Source: Prochlorococcus marinus XMU1412 (lineage in GTDB: Bacteria; Cyanobacteriota; Cyanobacteriia; PCC-6307; Cyanobiaceae). From it: a stretch of DNA of 64,000 nucleotides. The translations under genes were made by a program, and so were the position numbers. The notes under the pieces are model-generated. The model was not told where the DNA came from, did not search any database, and saw only the letters and a list, made by a program, of their open reading frames with translations. Shown here piece by piece: positions 56,996 through 63,602 of the stretch. Location: NCBI RefSeq assembly GCF_017696315.1, contig NZ_JAAORJ010000002.1, forward strand, positions 124,001-188,000, given 5' to 3'. How positions within the stretch are numbered: the first letter of the stretch is position 1; every line of letters starts with the position of its first letter.

Positions 56996-57277
56996 CAACC
57001 ATGTATTAATCCTAGGACTGCTTTAGTATTTATTGATTCAAAAAATATACCTCTTCCCGTACCTAATAGTTCCTCAAACCGACCTATAAATTTCAAGGCA
57101 AATGGTCAAGTGGGGCATAAAATTCCTGTTGATATTCAAAAAGGTGCTGTATTTTATAGACGTGTTAAAAACTGGAAAATCATTAGTGATGAATTTCAAG
57201 AATTCGCATATCAAAGAAACTGGGGAATTATTGAACCTTGGGATGGCTTGGCAAAGTATTACAACTGTTTAGATTAG
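56996..57277 (+). pseudogene. Open frame without a clear start, probable gene remnant
   Basis: 93 codons are open to the TAG at 57275-57277 but contain no ATG or TTG early; GTG at 57110 would give 55 residues (VGHKIPVDIQKGAVFYRRV to GIIEPWDGLAKYYNCLD). The upstream part (ALVFIDSKNIPLPVPNSSS) reads like protein, so a 5'-truncated gene or an ATT start is possible. Confidence 0.35.
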
Positions 57278-57317
57278 CTAATAGTGATGATTGTAAATAA
57301 TTTATTTGCCAAAATAC

Positions 57318-57365
57318 TTGACGATCCATTGCTAATGTATTTATATTAGTAGTACACATGTATTA
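57318..57365 (+). promoter_or_regulatory. Promoter with LexA-like palindrome for the first DUF1651-like gene
   Basis: A -35-like TTGACG (57318-57323) and -10-like TATATT (57342-57347) with 18-bp spacing are followed by TAGTACA-CA-TGTATTA (57350-57365), which ends 7 bp before the ATG. The palindrome matches the cyanobacterial LexA box form AGTACnnnTGTwCt with one base off. An almost identical arrangement occurs at 59768. Confidence 0.6.
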
Positions 57366-57372
57366 CTAAGTA

Positions 57373-57672
57373 ATGACTTTAGGAGGAGCTAATGTTTGGA
57401 CTAATTTTTCTTACGGTTATCGTAATGAGTCCCCAAGTGGTTGGTTGCTTAGCCCAGACCGCAGCAGACTAATTTTATTTACAAGGAATAAAAAATCTCC
57501 AAGAAATAGTATGAGAATTTTTGCTCATACATATTATGCAAATGATCTTGGTGAGCCAATGGCAATTAAATCATCCACTCAAATGTATTTGGATAATGCT
57601 TGGGATAAATGGCATGACCTTCAATTAGAAGGTTGGACTTTTGAAGAACTTGAATTACCTGAATCAGTATGA
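57373..57672 (+). CDS. DUF1651-like protein, first of a paralogous pair
   Basis: 99 residues. The pattern GWLLSPDRSRLILF, then YANDLGEPMAIKSS and WDKWHDLQLEGW, fits the DUF1651 family of marine picocyanobacteria (function unknown). It shares the N-terminus MTxGxANVWTNF with the gene at 59820. The promoter palindrome suggests damage or stress control. A 46-residue gene overlaps its stop by 4 bp. Confidence 0.75.
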   Translation: MTLGGANVWTNFSYGYRNESPSGWLLSPDRSRLILFTRNKKSPRNSMRIFAHTYYANDLGEPMAIKSSTQMYLDNAWDKWHDLQLEGWTFEELELPESV

Positions 57673-57809
57673 CTAAGTTAAATCCAATCAAAAAGAAATT
57701 ATCAAAAGTAGATAGAAAGATATCTATGCAAGACCCATCAAAATTATTAGCAGAATTTTTTAATGGTGTTGTCATTGAACTTGATGAAGAATATAAATAT
57801 GAATCATAA
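57669..57809 (+). CDS. 46-residue small protein following DUF1651-like gene
   Basis: ATG overlaps the TGA of the preceding gene (ATGA), so it is translationally coupled. The N-terminus MTKLNPIKKKLSKVD matches that of the protein behind the second DUF1651-like gene (MIKLNPSKWEYLKE). The remainder is acidic (ELDEEYKYES) and lacks the Cys residues of its counterpart. Confidence 0.55.
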   Translation: MTKLNPIKKKLSKVDRKISMQDPSKLLAEFFNGVVIELDEEYKYES

Positions 57810-57951
57810 AGAATTGATAGATCAAGTTTCCGCAAATTTATTTAAACAAAGTGGAAAGTTAGAGAGCAGAAGATCTTGGTTGGCAATGAGAAATTATCTT
57901 GAACAATTAGACAGTGAACAACTTAAATCCATGCTTAAGGACCACGGATGA
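57799..57951 (+). CDS. 50-residue small protein
   Basis: The ATG at 57799 lies inside the end of the previous frame (11-bp overlap); a longer frame from 57763 is less likely because it overlaps more. It is helical and charged (NHKELIDQVSANLFKQSG, RSWLAMRNYLEQL). No family recognised. Third gene of the DUF1651 cassette. Confidence 0.5.
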   Translation: MNHKELIDQVSANLFKQSGKLESRRSWLAMRNYLEQLDSEQLKSMLKDHG

Positions 57952-57961
57952 TTTAAAAACT

Positions 57962-58075
57962 TTATTTAGTTTTTATTTTTTTCTTAATTCGTAGAAAACC
58001 ATAAGTTGCAAAGCCAACCAAAAACATATCCAAGTAAATATGCCAAGTAGGAAAAATCTGGTGTATTAATTCCAT
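57962..58075 (-). CDS. 37-residue membrane protein coupled to the ligase-domain gene
   Basis: The ATG shares its first base with the stop codon of the upstream ligase-like gene (TAATG overlap). The peptide has a short aromatic N-terminus (IHQIFPTWHIYLD), one membrane helix (MFLVGFATYGFL) and a basic tail (RIKKKIKTK), so N-outside/C-inside by the positive-inside rule. No family recognised. Confidence 0.55.
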   Translation of the reverse strand: MELIHQIFPTWHIYLDMFLVGFATYGFLRIKKKIKTK

Positions 58076-58824
58076 TAACGTTTTATTGCTACTTGCCAAT
58101 AAGGATAATCTAAATTTGATTTTTCTCTAATCAATTGTAATTTTCTAGAATTTATTTTTACTACTATTCCATCTGTTGGATATTTACTAAAAAGCTTCCC
58201 TTCTAGCCATTGTTTTCTAAATACTTCAACTTGGCTCGTAAAGTTGCATGAAATATCCTGAGGTATCGTGAAGCCAAGCTTTGAAAGACTTTTTTTTGAC
58301 TCATATTGGTTAAGTTTTGAATTAAGTATTTGAAATGCGCAGAAGCTAAGACTTTCAGAAAATCCTTCTTTAGCTCTTAGAAATCCAGAAGCGATTCTCT
58401 GGGAGATATTTGGATTTTGATTGGGTGCATATAATTCACCTCTAACTTGAAGAACTCCTCTTAAAGGGAGATTATTGGGAATGTCTGGGACTTTAATAAG
58501 TTTACTAGTAACGTCGGCCCCTTTTCTTGAAATTGCCTTTTCCAAGGTGCCATCCCTATATTGCAAAGCAACAGCACAACCATCAATTTTTGGTTCAATT
58601 AATAATCTGGTATCTGTTAATAATCCTTTCAAAAATTCATCTATTGAATCTTTTTCTAATGAAGGTAAAACTAGTTTATTTTTCTTTTTAAAGTAATCAC
58701 AATTAGGGTTTGTTCTTAATAAATTTTTTTCAAGTTGGTCGAACTGCTTATCAGAGATTAAAGCATTACCATTTCTATAATTATCGTCATACCATTCAAT
58801 TCGTTCTTCTAAATAAGTCTTCAT
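58075..58824 (-). CDS. Stand-alone NAD-dependent DNA ligase adenylation domain
   Basis: 249 residues; full LigA is about 670. Domain Ia (WYDDNYRNGNALISDKQFDQL, ~11-31) and the nucleotidyltransferase core are present: KxDG with Lys79 in EPKIDGCAVALQY, RGEL at 128-131, DGIVVK at 218-223 and motif V in WQVAIK, after which the protein ends. OB, zinc, HhH and BRCT domains are absent. It can probably self-adenylate; sealing nicks alone is doubtful. Flanked by small membrane proteins. Confidence 0.85.
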   Translation of the reverse strand: MKTYLEERIEWYDDNYRNGNALISDKQFDQLEKNLLRTNPNCDYFKKKNKLVLPSLEKDSIDEFLKGLLTDTRLLIEPKIDGCAVALQYRDGTLEKAISRKGADVTSKLIKVPDIPNNLPLRGVLQVRGELYAPNQNPNISQRIASGFLRAKEGFSESLSFCAFQILNSKLNQYESKKSLSKLGFTIPQDISCNFTSQVEVFRKQWLEGKLFSKYPTDGIVVKINSRKLQLIREKSNLDYPYWQVAIKR

Positions 58825-59031
58825 TTAATAAGATGGCTTAAGTTTTTGAGTAGGTATCCAACTAGGTTTATCTATGATCCATTTTTCTCTATCTTCATAT
58901 TTAACAGTCCATAAAAGAAATGAAGAGATTTCTTTTAGAGTTATTCCAGCCAAATATCTTGTTTTTGGACTTATTGATATAAATCCAAATAATATTACTA
59001 ATAAAATAAGTTTAAATATGCCTTTAATCAT
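58825..59031 (-). CDS. 68-residue membrane protein upstream of the ligase-domain gene
   Basis: Its TAA is directly followed by the ATG of the ligase-like gene (0-bp gap). One N-terminal membrane helix (IFKLILLVILFGFISIS) is followed by a polar C-terminus with WTVKYEDREKWIIDKPSW and a proline-rich end. No recognised family. Confidence 0.6.
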   Translation of the reverse strand: MIKGIFKLILLVILFGFISISPKTRYLAGITLKEISSFLLWTVKYEDREKWIIDKPSWIPTQKLKPSY

Positions 59032-59062
59032 TTAAAAACTCAGCGTAAATTTTGCAAACTTT

Positions 59063-59320
59063 TTAATTAATGCAATTCTTATAGCCTTCAATCTTTGCTA
59101 GTTCATCAATGTTCAAACCTGTTTCTTCTAGTAAAGTTTCTCCTATATCGTCCTTATTAAATTTAGTTAAAGCTCCTTTAGTAGAGTACTTAATACATTG
59201 GTTTTTGTATTTTGCTTCTTTGACAACAGGAGATAAATAAAAACCAAACAAGATGATAAAAGCCCCATAGGTTACAACTTTTCTATGGTTTTTCCACCAT
59301 TCATAAAATTTATTGGACAC
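59063..59320 (-). CDS. 85-residue membrane protein
   Basis: One membrane helix (VTYGAFIILFGFYLSPVV, ~15-32) after a basic/aromatic start (NKFYEWWKNHRK), then an acidic C-terminal domain with two Cys (NQCIKYS, YKNCIN). It is 31 bp upstream of the 68-residue gene and on the same strand, so probably part of the ligase-domain operon. No family recognised. Confidence 0.55.
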   Translation of the reverse strand: MSNKFYEWWKNHRKVVTYGAFIILFGFYLSPVVKEAKYKNQCIKYSTKGALTKFNKDDIGETLLEETGLNIDELAKIEGYKNCIN

Positions 59321-59389
59321 GAAAAATAAATGACTATTTTCTATTTTAAATTGACTGTCAACAAATTACTTTAGAAATTTAAGGATTGG

Positions 59390-59698
59390 TTAATTTATTG
59401 TTTTTTTATTAATAGATTTAACCCAAGAATAATATCTTGATTTTCTAATCCTTTGCTCTTTAGAGACTAATCTATCCGCAGATTCTAGGGGCGATTCTCC
59501 TTTCTTAACTTTTGTTGTAATAGAAATACCAAAACCTTTTGCTTCAATTTTTGCAATGCCACCCTCTAAAAAAAATAAAAAAGACCAACCTTTGTTCCAT
59601 CCTAAGTAGAAGGGATTTCGATACATTGCATTCTTTTGGAGATACTCTTTAAATGATATTTTCCTTTTCAAGGAGTTACTTGTATTCACTATTACCAA
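59390..59698 (-). CDS. Hypothetical basic protein
   Basis: 102 residues, strongly basic, with one hydrophobic patch (YLGWNKGWSFLFFLEGGIA) that may be too short or polar for a membrane span. No family recognised. It is the first gene of the minus-strand run 59.70-57.96 kb, divergent from the second DUF1651-like gene over 121 bp. Confidence 0.6.
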   Translation of the reverse strand: MVIVNTSNSLKRKISFKEYLQKNAMYRNPFYLGWNKGWSFLFFLEGGIAKIEAKGFGISITTKVKKGESPLESADRLVSKEQRIRKSRYYSWVKSINKKTIN

Positions 59699-59767
59699 AT
59701 AAGAAGTTTATTTCTGTTTATTTCTCGGAAGTAATTTTCGTATTTAAATAATTTCTTGGATGAATAC

Positions 59768-59814
59768 TTGACACCTAGGAGTAGTACATTTATATTAATA
59801 GTACAACTGTATTA
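59768..59814 (+). promoter_or_regulatory. Promoter with LexA-like palindrome for the second DUF1651-like gene
   Basis: TTGACA (59768-59773) and TATATT (59791-59796), 17 bp apart, are followed after 2 bp by TAGTACA-AC-TGTATTA (59799-59814), ending 5 bp before the ATG. Only the two centre bases of the palindrome differ from the copy at 57350. Confidence 0.65.
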
Positions 59815-59819
59815 TCTTA

Positions 59820-60110
59820 ATGACACCAGGAGTTGCTAATGTTTGGACTAATTTTTATAGTGGCAGCCTTATTGACACCCCAACTGGCTGGTTGTTTAAC
59901 AAAAAAAGTGGTTTATTAATTCTTTTTGAGAGTTATAAGAAATCTCTAACTAATAATTTAAAAGTTTATACTCACCTTTTCTATGCAAATGAATTAGGTG
60001 AACCTGCCCAACTCAAAAATTCAAGACTACATTCTATTGAGTGTGCTTGCGAAACATGGGATGAATTAGTTTCAGGAGGTTGGGAAATTGTTACTAGCAG
60101 ATTCCACTAA
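59820..60110 (+). CDS. DUF1651-like protein, second of a paralogous pair
   Basis: 96 residues with the same layout as the gene at 57373: MTPGVANVWTNF, TPTGWLFNKKS, LLILFESYKKS, YANELGEPAQLKNS and WDELVSGGWE. The pair shares promoter and operator, so they arose by duplication with their control region. Function unknown. The next gene starts 2 bp later. Confidence 0.75.
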   Translation: MTPGVANVWTNFYSGSLIDTPTGWLFNKKSGLLILFESYKKSLTNNLKVYTHLFYANELGEPAQLKNSRLHSIECACETWDELVSGGWEIVTSRFH

Positions 60111-60112
60111 TC

Positions 60113-60346
60113 ATGATTAAGCTAAATCCTTCAAAATGGGAATATCTAAAAGAATCTACCCTAAAACGAAAACGTACAAAGATTTGTATTACTTGCAATC
60201 ACTTTCGCTACAGCACTACAGAAACTTTTGCTACTGTCTTGATATGTCCAAGATACGAAAAACGTATACCGCAGGGTGATCATTTACTTAAAGGTTGTGA
60301 GTATTGGCAAAAAAATAGGAATATATTTTCCCCTGAAGGATCTTAA
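60113..60346 (+). CDS. Zinc-ribbon-like small protein following DUF1651-like gene
   Basis: 77 residues. MIKLNPSKWEYLKE is like the start of the 57669 gene. Four Cys and a His in CITCNHF, ICPRYEK and HLLKGCEYW could bind zinc. Similar Cys-patterned small proteins (IPxGxHLxxxC) occur in marine picocyanobacteria; function unknown. With the preceding gene it forms the second cassette. Confidence 0.65.
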   Translation: MIKLNPSKWEYLKESTLKRKRTKICITCNHFRYSTTETFATVLICPRYEKRIPQGDHLLKGCEYWQKNRNIFSPEGS

Positions 60347-60447
60347 TCATTATCCAATTAAACTTTTCTAGGTACAGATATTTAATTATGTAAACAAAGC
60401 ATTATTTTATACAACTTAAAAAAATCTTTTTAAGTAATTTGAAAATT

Positions 60448-60549
60448 ATGATTCAATTTTACTTTTCTATATTTCTATTAGTTGTGCTTACATTTTTTGC
60501 ACTTTTATTAGATGCACCAGAATTGGCTACTTTAATTCAAACATTTTAG
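60448..60549 (+). CDS. 33-residue single-pass membrane peptide
   Basis: ATG 60448 to TAG 60549: a membrane helix (FYFSIFLLVVLTFFALLL) and short acidic tail (DAPELATLIQTF). A terminator follows at 60557, supporting a real transcript. It resembles the small subunits of photosynthetic complexes in form, but no specific subunit is recognised. Confidence 0.5.
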   Translation: MIQFYFSIFLLVVLTFFALLLDAPELATLIQTF

Positions 60550-60556
60550 AAAATAA

Positions 60557-60588
60557 TAAATCAGCATTTTTACTGATTTACTTTCTTT
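60557..60588 (+). terminator. Rho-independent terminator
   Basis: Stem TAAATCAG (60557-60564) pairs with CTGATTTA (60573-60580) and is followed by CTTTCTTT. It lies 8 bp after the stop of the 33-residue membrane peptide gene. Confidence 0.6.
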
Positions 60589-60601
60589 ATAAGTAAGGCG
60601 T

Positions 60602-60673
60602 ATGTTTAATTTGTTGTATGGGAGGGATCTAATGATTGACAGTCCACCAGAGGAGTTAGATTATAAAATTTAA
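60602..60673 (+). CDS. 23-codon micro-ORF with its own terminator
   Basis: ATG 60602 to TAA 60673 (MFNLLYGRDLMIDSPPEEL...). An inner ATG at 60632 is preceded by GGGAGGG, a good ribosome-binding site, giving a 13-residue version. A strong terminator lies 27 bp downstream. The compact unit suggests a small transcript; whether the peptide is made is uncertain. Confidence 0.35.
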   Translation: MFNLLYGRDLMIDSPPEELDYKI

Positions 60674-60699
60674 ATCTAGATAAAACTAATGCTAAATTT

Positions 60700-60734
60700 G
60701 GAATGAATCATCTTTTTGATATTCATTCCTTTTT
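60700..60734 (+). terminator. Rho-independent terminator
   Basis: GGAATGAAT (60700-60708) pairs perfectly with ATTCATTCC (60721-60729), followed by TTTTT. It ends plus-strand transcription from the 60602 micro-ORF or beyond. Confidence 0.75.
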
Positions 60735-60844
60735 AATTTTTTTCTAAAAAAATGCGAATTTATAAATATTAAATTTTTAAAATAAAAAATCTGTTCATAT
60801 TAAAATAATTTGATGGCAAAGTCTCCTCTAGATATTGACTAACT

Positions 60845-61027
60845 TTACCTGAATCCAAAACCACTTTTTTGCTCTTCCTTTTCTTCCCATTCATTCATAA
60901 TTAGTTTTAGTAAACATTTAACTTCTAAATTCGAAGCATCAGTATCTTTTTGAAGATTTATACAAATATTTTTAATTTCCTCATAAGCACTATCAATTAG
61001 TATTGTTTTTTGATCTGGATTAGCCAT
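60845..61027 (-). CDS. 60-residue conserved-type small protein
   Basis: A soluble, acidic helical protein (DSAYEEIKNICINLQKD, LEVKCLLKLIMNEWEEKEE) with two Cys, ending in SGFGFR. No family recognised. It lies 6 bp downstream of the 65-residue membrane gene on the same strand, so co-transcription is likely. Confidence 0.6.
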   Translation of the reverse strand: MANPDQKTILIDSAYEEIKNICINLQKDTDASNLEVKCLLKLIMNEWEEKEEQKSGFGFR

Positions 61028-61033
61028 TGAATT

Positions 61034-61231
61034 TTAAAATGCTCCATTACAGTTGAACCCGCTGCAGTTAATAAATCTAAAAATATTCATTACAAAGTTG
61101 TGGAATCTTTCATCATAAAAAAATGCCCAGGTTGTAAATATAGCAAAACCAGAGACAGCAAAAGCAGCATATTGAAGCCAATGTATTCCATAGCTGTCTA
61201 ATCCATTTTTATCAAAATCAGAATTACTCAC
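61034..61231 (-). CDS. 65-residue single-pass membrane protein
   Basis: One membrane helix (WLQYAAFAVSGFAIFTTWAFF, ~18-38) in a short protein, with aromatic residues near the borders and two Cys at the end (INCSGFNCNGAF). No family recognised; its place just downstream of the hli gene suggests a membrane-stress setting, by inference. Confidence 0.6.
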   Translation of the reverse strand: MSNSDFDKNGLDSYGIHWLQYAAFAVSGFAIFTTWAFFYDERFHNFVMNIFRFINCSGFNCNGAF

Positions 61232-61327
61232 TTGGTTTTTTACTTATAATAAAATTTTTTTTTTTAAAAGGAGAGTTTGTTTTGAACGAGGGATTTATTT
61301 TCTTCTAGTCTTTAATGTATTTATATT

Positions 61328-61582
61328 TTAAATAAAACCAGGTATTATCCATCCAAAAAAACCGTAGTTTACTATCAAAGCTAAAAAACCAATCATAGCT
61401 AATCTCCCATTTGTTATTTCGGCGTTTTTCCAAAATTTACCCATGTAGTTTTTTATTTTTTTCGCATTTTTATCTATCAAATAATTTGGTTCTAAAGGTT
61501 CCCGCACCCTTTTGATGGCGTATAAAGAGAATTGAATAGTGATTGCGATGATAACAACTATAAAACTAGTAAGAGCATCCAT
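61328..61582 (-). CDS. hli: High-light-inducible protein
   Basis: 84 residues from Met at 61582; a longer frame from 61648 adds 22 atypical residues. The chlorophyll-binding motif AEITNGRLAMIGFLA is intact, followed by a membrane helix and WIIPGF. A second N-terminal membrane segment (ALTSFIVVIIAITIQFSLYA) makes it longer than classic one-helix Hli proteins. Such proteins bind pigment and protect under light stress. Confidence 0.9.
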   Translation of the reverse strand: MDALTSFIVVIIAITIQFSLYAIKRVREPLEPNYLIDKNAKKIKNYMGKFWKNAEITNGRLAMIGFLALIVNYGFFGWIIPGFI

Positions 61583-61753
61583 TTTTATTTTTAATATGTG
61601 ATCAATTAGTAAGTCAAAGAGTAAATGACATTTGTATGTATCAAACATTTCCTTATTTCTGCGTTATTAACAGAGGAAACCTAACTTGAATTATTAATTA
61701 ATGTAACATATTTAAAAAAAATTAGTATGAATTCTTACTTTTTCTTTGGATTT

Positions 61754-61777
61754 AACACTTTTAAAGACAAAAGTGTT
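61754..61777 (-). promoter_or_regulatory. Perfect 9-bp inverted repeat upstream of hli
   Basis: AACACTTTT (61754-61762) and AAAAGTGTT (61769-61777) are exact complements with a 6-bp loop. It has no following T-run, and lies ~170 bp upstream of the hli start, so an operator is possible but untested. Confidence 0.3.
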
Positions 61778-61932
61778 CCATTTCTGTGTTAATTTTATCC
61801 TATGACTTTTTTAAATTGAATTGCAGAAAGCTTTAAAATTTTGTTTCGCCAAATCAGATAATGTATTTAATTTTTACTAGGAATATAAATTTAATATAAT
61901 TTATTTTAAATATATTTAATAACTAGAAATTA

Positions 61933-62052
61933 CTACTTTTGTTTGATTTCAGGAAGGTAAAATTTATTGCCTAATGTATAACCAATTGACATGAGTACGA
62001 ACCCAATAAGTTGAGGTAAATGAGAATTTGCTAGAGAGATTTTTTCAATCAT
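61933..62052 (-). CDS. 39-residue membrane peptide
   Basis: ATG 62052 to TAG 61933. A hydrophobic stretch (LPQLIGFVLMSIGYTLGN) with polar ends (KFYLPEIKQK) fits a single membrane pass. No family recognised. It belongs to the run of small minus-strand genes around hli. Confidence 0.5.
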   Translation of the reverse strand: MIEKISLANSHLPQLIGFVLMSIGYTLGNKFYLPEIKQK

Positions 62053-62103
62053 TTCTCAATCCATAAAATAATATAATAATAAAAATTTTTTAATACTGTA
62101 ATT

Positions 62104-62289
62104 CTATTTTCTTTTTGATTCTTTAATTTCCCCAGATTTTTTTAGTGAATTAACAAGCCTTTCATTTTCTGTTTTTAAATTATCTAATGCAGATTTTGTG
62201 AATTGTTCTTTAGCCTCAAATTTTGCTGAACTTATAACTTTTTTATTCGGGAGTTTTTTCTTCGGTTCTGGCTTCATATTAAAGAGCAT
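62104..62289 (-). CDS. Small Lys-rich protein
   Basis: 61 residues, very basic, with a coiled-coil-like part (TKSALDNLKTENERLVNSLKKSG). No membrane segment. A later start (Met5, 62277) is possible. No family recognised. Confidence 0.5.
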   Translation of the reverse strand: MLFNMKPEPKKKLPNKKVISSAKFEAKEQFTKSALDNLKTENERLVNSLKKSGEIKESKRK

Positions 62290-62375
62290 TTTAAAAATTT
62301 TAGAAGTTATTTTTTTTGTATTAGGTATTATTTTTTACAGTTTTCTGGTTAATAATATTTATTTACATAGACAAA

Positions 62376-62588
62376 TTAATCTTTATCTTTTGGGAGCCTT
62401 AACCATCCAGAAGTCCATTCTGATTTTAGTTTTGTCCATAGGATCCTTTTAATATCTTTTTTATTTTTGGTAGGAAAAATATCAACCCATCTATCATCAT
62501 TTTTACCACCATAAGCTTTAACTTGAAAATGCCTATTACCATTAATAGTTTTTGGTGCTGTCCAACAAAGAGTAGGAGGCCATTTCAT
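62376..62588 (-). CDS. Small Trp-rich protein (TIGR02450-like)
   Basis: 70 residues with many Trp at spaced sites: KWPPTLCWTAPKTINGNRHF, DRWVDIFPT, LWTKLKSEWTSGW. This is the look of the TIGR02450 Trp-rich conserved proteins, of unknown function. Soluble; part of the small-gene run. Confidence 0.6.
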   Translation of the reverse strand: MKWPPTLCWTAPKTINGNRHFQVKAYGGKNDDRWVDIFPTKNKKDIKRILWTKLKSEWTSGWLRLPKDKD

Positions 62589-62612
62589 GAGAAATTTTAA
62601 AAGTTGAAAAAA

Positions 62613-62699
62613 CTAAAGGTTGCTTTGCCCAGTCAAAACTAAACCATAATAAGCAATCGTACCAAGGATAAGTACGATACCTAGTATTCTAATAATCAT
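62613..62699 (-). CDS. 28-residue membrane peptide
   Basis: ATG 62699 to TAG 62613: MIIRILGIVLILGTIAYYGL then VLTGQSNL. A single membrane helix with an Arg near the start. Very short, so only moderately supported; it lies between the Trp-rich gene and the next small gene on the same strand. Confidence 0.4.
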   Translation of the reverse strand: MIIRILGIVLILGTIAYYGLVLTGQSNL

Positions 62700-62769
62700 G
62701 CTTTAATGTTTTTAAATTCAAATCATATTAAAGAAGATTTATAAATTTGAGTTGAAGATTTAATATTTT

Positions 62770-62979
62770 CTAATTTTTCCTTTTTTTATTTCTAACTATG
62801 GAGTGGCAAGATTGAGGATGCCATTCAGTCTGAATTTTGCCAATAAAATCATAAATAAATGAATCGGGACATCCAGTTTCTTTTTGAAGTTCTGAAAGTT
62901 CTTCTTTAATGAATTTATACACTCTTGTTATTGCCCCTAAATTTTCTTCTTGAGAGGGAGCCCATTTTTTATTCTTCAT
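62770..62979 (-). CDS. Hypothetical small protein
   Basis: 69 residues, soluble, helical (ITRVYKFIKEELSELQKETG) with two Cys (GCPDSF, QSCHSI) and a basic tail. No family recognised. It overlaps the next upstream gene by 11 bp and is probably co-translated with it. Confidence 0.55.
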   Translation of the reverse strand: MKNKKWAPSQEENLGAITRVYKFIKEELSELQKETGCPDSFIYDFIGKIQTEWHPQSCHSIVRNKKRKN

Positions 62980-63160
62980 TAATATTTTTTAAATTATTTT
63001 CCACAATATCGTAATAGGTTATGTCTCCATAATCAGCATCTGAACAACATAAATCTCCATAAAGTTCCTCTAACAAATCGTACGCATCTGAATACTTATC
63101 AAAACTTTGAGCGGTTAATTCGTCATCTTTCCCATCAATTCTAATTATTTTGTAGTTCAT
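62969..63160 (-). CDS. Hypothetical small acidic protein
   Basis: 63 residues, acidic, beta-alpha in look (MNYKIIRIDGKDDELTAQSF, then DAYDLLEELYGDLCCSDADYG). Two adjacent Cys. No family recognised. Upstream partner of the 69-residue gene (11-bp overlap). Confidence 0.55.
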   Translation of the reverse strand: MNYKIIRIDGKDDELTAQSFDKYSDAYDLLEELYGDLCCSDADYGDITYYDIVENNLKNINEE

Positions 63161-63221
63161 ATTTTACTTAGATCCGAAAAGTATTCTTTTGATTCATTAG
63201 ATCACCTTCTAAATAAGAATC

Positions 63222-63428
63222 TTATTTAGGAGTATTGCTTGGGTAAAGCTTCTGAATTTTATTTTTCTGTATTTCTATTTTTCTTTGTTCATATTTTTTA
63301 GCCATTATTTTTCTGATAAATAATTGTGGGATAAGCCAAACTAACGCGATAGCTATAGCCATGAAAGCAGGATTTCTCCACGTTAGCCTAATAATCTCTT
63401 GTATAAATTCTTGATTGAAAATTTCCAT
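63222..63428 (-). CDS. Small single-pass membrane protein
   Basis: 68 residues. A membrane helix (FMAIAIALVWLIPQLFI, ~22-38) is followed by a strongly basic tail (RKIMAKKYEQRKIEIQKNK). No family recognised. First of the minus-strand small-gene run. Confidence 0.55.
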   Translation of the reverse strand: MEIFNQEFIQEIIRLTWRNPAFMAIAIALVWLIPQLFIRKIMAKKYEQRKIEIQKNKIQKLYPSNTPK

Positions 63429-63602
63429 ACATTAAATTTTGATGATAAAAATATCTTTGCTTTCTTTTATAAAATCTTTTTTAATTTCATAATCCATCAT
63501 AACCTTAAAAAATCTAATAAGGAATTTTATAAATTTTTTCTTTTTCTAGTTTGTTTTCTTTTATATTTGGATTTAGATTAGTTTTTATTTTTAAGTTTAG
63601 AG

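Noticed and set aside
63399-63581. 60-codon plus-strand frame before the last SDR
   Set aside because: Overlaps a small minus-strand gene and is AT-rich low-complexity sequence.
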